From Desulfurivibrionaceae bacterium (GTDB lineage Bacteria > Desulfobacterota > Desulfobulbia > Desulfobulbales > VMSU01): a stretch of DNA of 64,000 bases. The DNA is taken from positions 275,269-339,268 of the forward strand of contig JAQYVV010000001.1 in assembly GCA_030145275.1 (NCBI GenBank). The letters are read 5' to 3'. Position numbers and translations under genes: made by a program. Positions 63,857 through 64,000 of the stretch are shown here, piece by piece (position 1 is the stretch's first letter; each line of letters starts with the position of its first letter). A model generated the notes under the pieces. It saw nothing but the letters and a program-made list of their open reading frames with translations, did no database searches and had not been told where the DNA came from.

Positions 63857-64000
63857 GTAACTATTCAGCTGCACTCCATCTTCGCCCATTTAGGTCTTCT
63901 CGAATAGCACAAGTATGCTTCGAAGCCCTAAATGAACGAATATGAAGCACATCTGAACAGTTACAGCCTGGAGTTAAGGGTAATTTCCAGCCTACGCTGA
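63857..64000. mobile_element. GTAACTATT palindromic element (copy 3, cut by the window end)
   Basis: The first 139 bases are identical to 35643-35781, 28 kb away, including the long hairpin and the short CTGGA/TCCAG stem. The right end is missing because the window stops. The eight bases on its left, ATTAGTTT (63849-63856), contain the TAG stop of the STT3 gene. By analogy they should recur right after the element, about 8 bases past the window end. Confidence 0.85.

Overview
The window looks like a chromosomal segment of a Gram-negative member of the Desulfobacterota (former Deltaproteobacteria), most likely near Desulfobulbales. This rests on gene content and order (serA, a DUF1844 gene, ispE, tRNA-Gln, prs, rplY, pth, a CarD gene; then coaE, rho, rpmE, prfA, prmC, murA) and on a bacterial STT3/PglB oligosaccharyltransferase. 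No rRNA or species marker is present, so the placement is an inference.

Layout. Bases 1-4180 hold the end of a GT2 glycosyltransferase, an MBL/beta-CASP RNA-processing-type hydrolase and an AAA/DUF4143 ATPase, separated by palindromic mobile repeats. Bases 4263-19051 form one long plus-strand surface-glycan operon: a winged-helix regulator with a palindrome over its own -10 box and start codon, an ABC flippase, and a complete pseudaminic-acid set (pseB, pseC, pseF, a pse-type methylase, hisH/hisF-like ammonia donors, two PseA/WbpG-type amidotransferases, a pseG-GNAT fusion and pseI). Bases 19203-28497 continue with a GT-B-like protein, methyltransferases, a second CMP-sugar cytidylyltransferase, a GxGPSL protein and a compact group (HpcH/HpaI aldolase, 2-hydroxyacid dehydrogenase, NAD epimerase, HAD phosphatase). 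That group may make an unusual ulosonic-type sugar. A decayed 1.7-kb insertion sequence (28555-30277) interrupts the glycan locus. It continues with glycosyltransferases, a GDP-mannose dehydratase-like gene, then minus-strand methyltransferases, a glycosyltransferase, a sulfatase-fold membrane enzyme, a small membrane protein and an ElyC/DUF218 protein (to about 40180).

Bases 40181-43351 are a scrapyard: two 3'-end remnants of a radical-SAM gene flank a second AAA/DUF4143 ATPase, beside a HepT/MntA toxin-antitoxin pair and two copies of a structured repeat. From 43438 on the window is housekeeping: two tRNA-Gln genes, a MEMO-family gene, cysS, serA, ispE, prs, rplY, pth, a CarD regulator, an RluD-type synthase, coaE, rho, rpmE, prfA, prmC, murA, a PilZ protein and the STT3 oligosaccharyltransferase.

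The most striking signal is not a gene. The window carries at least ten short non-coding palindromic elements in several families. Several are flanked by 8-bp target duplications that can be read directly, and their ends start GTAA or GTTA, as in IS66-type elements. Six of them sit on, or within a few bases of, the stop codons of conserved genes. In pth the insertion replaced the original stop and added four residues; in prmC the stop itself appears to lie inside an element. Arm sequences differ between copies while pairing is kept, so the fold seems to be selected or regenerated.
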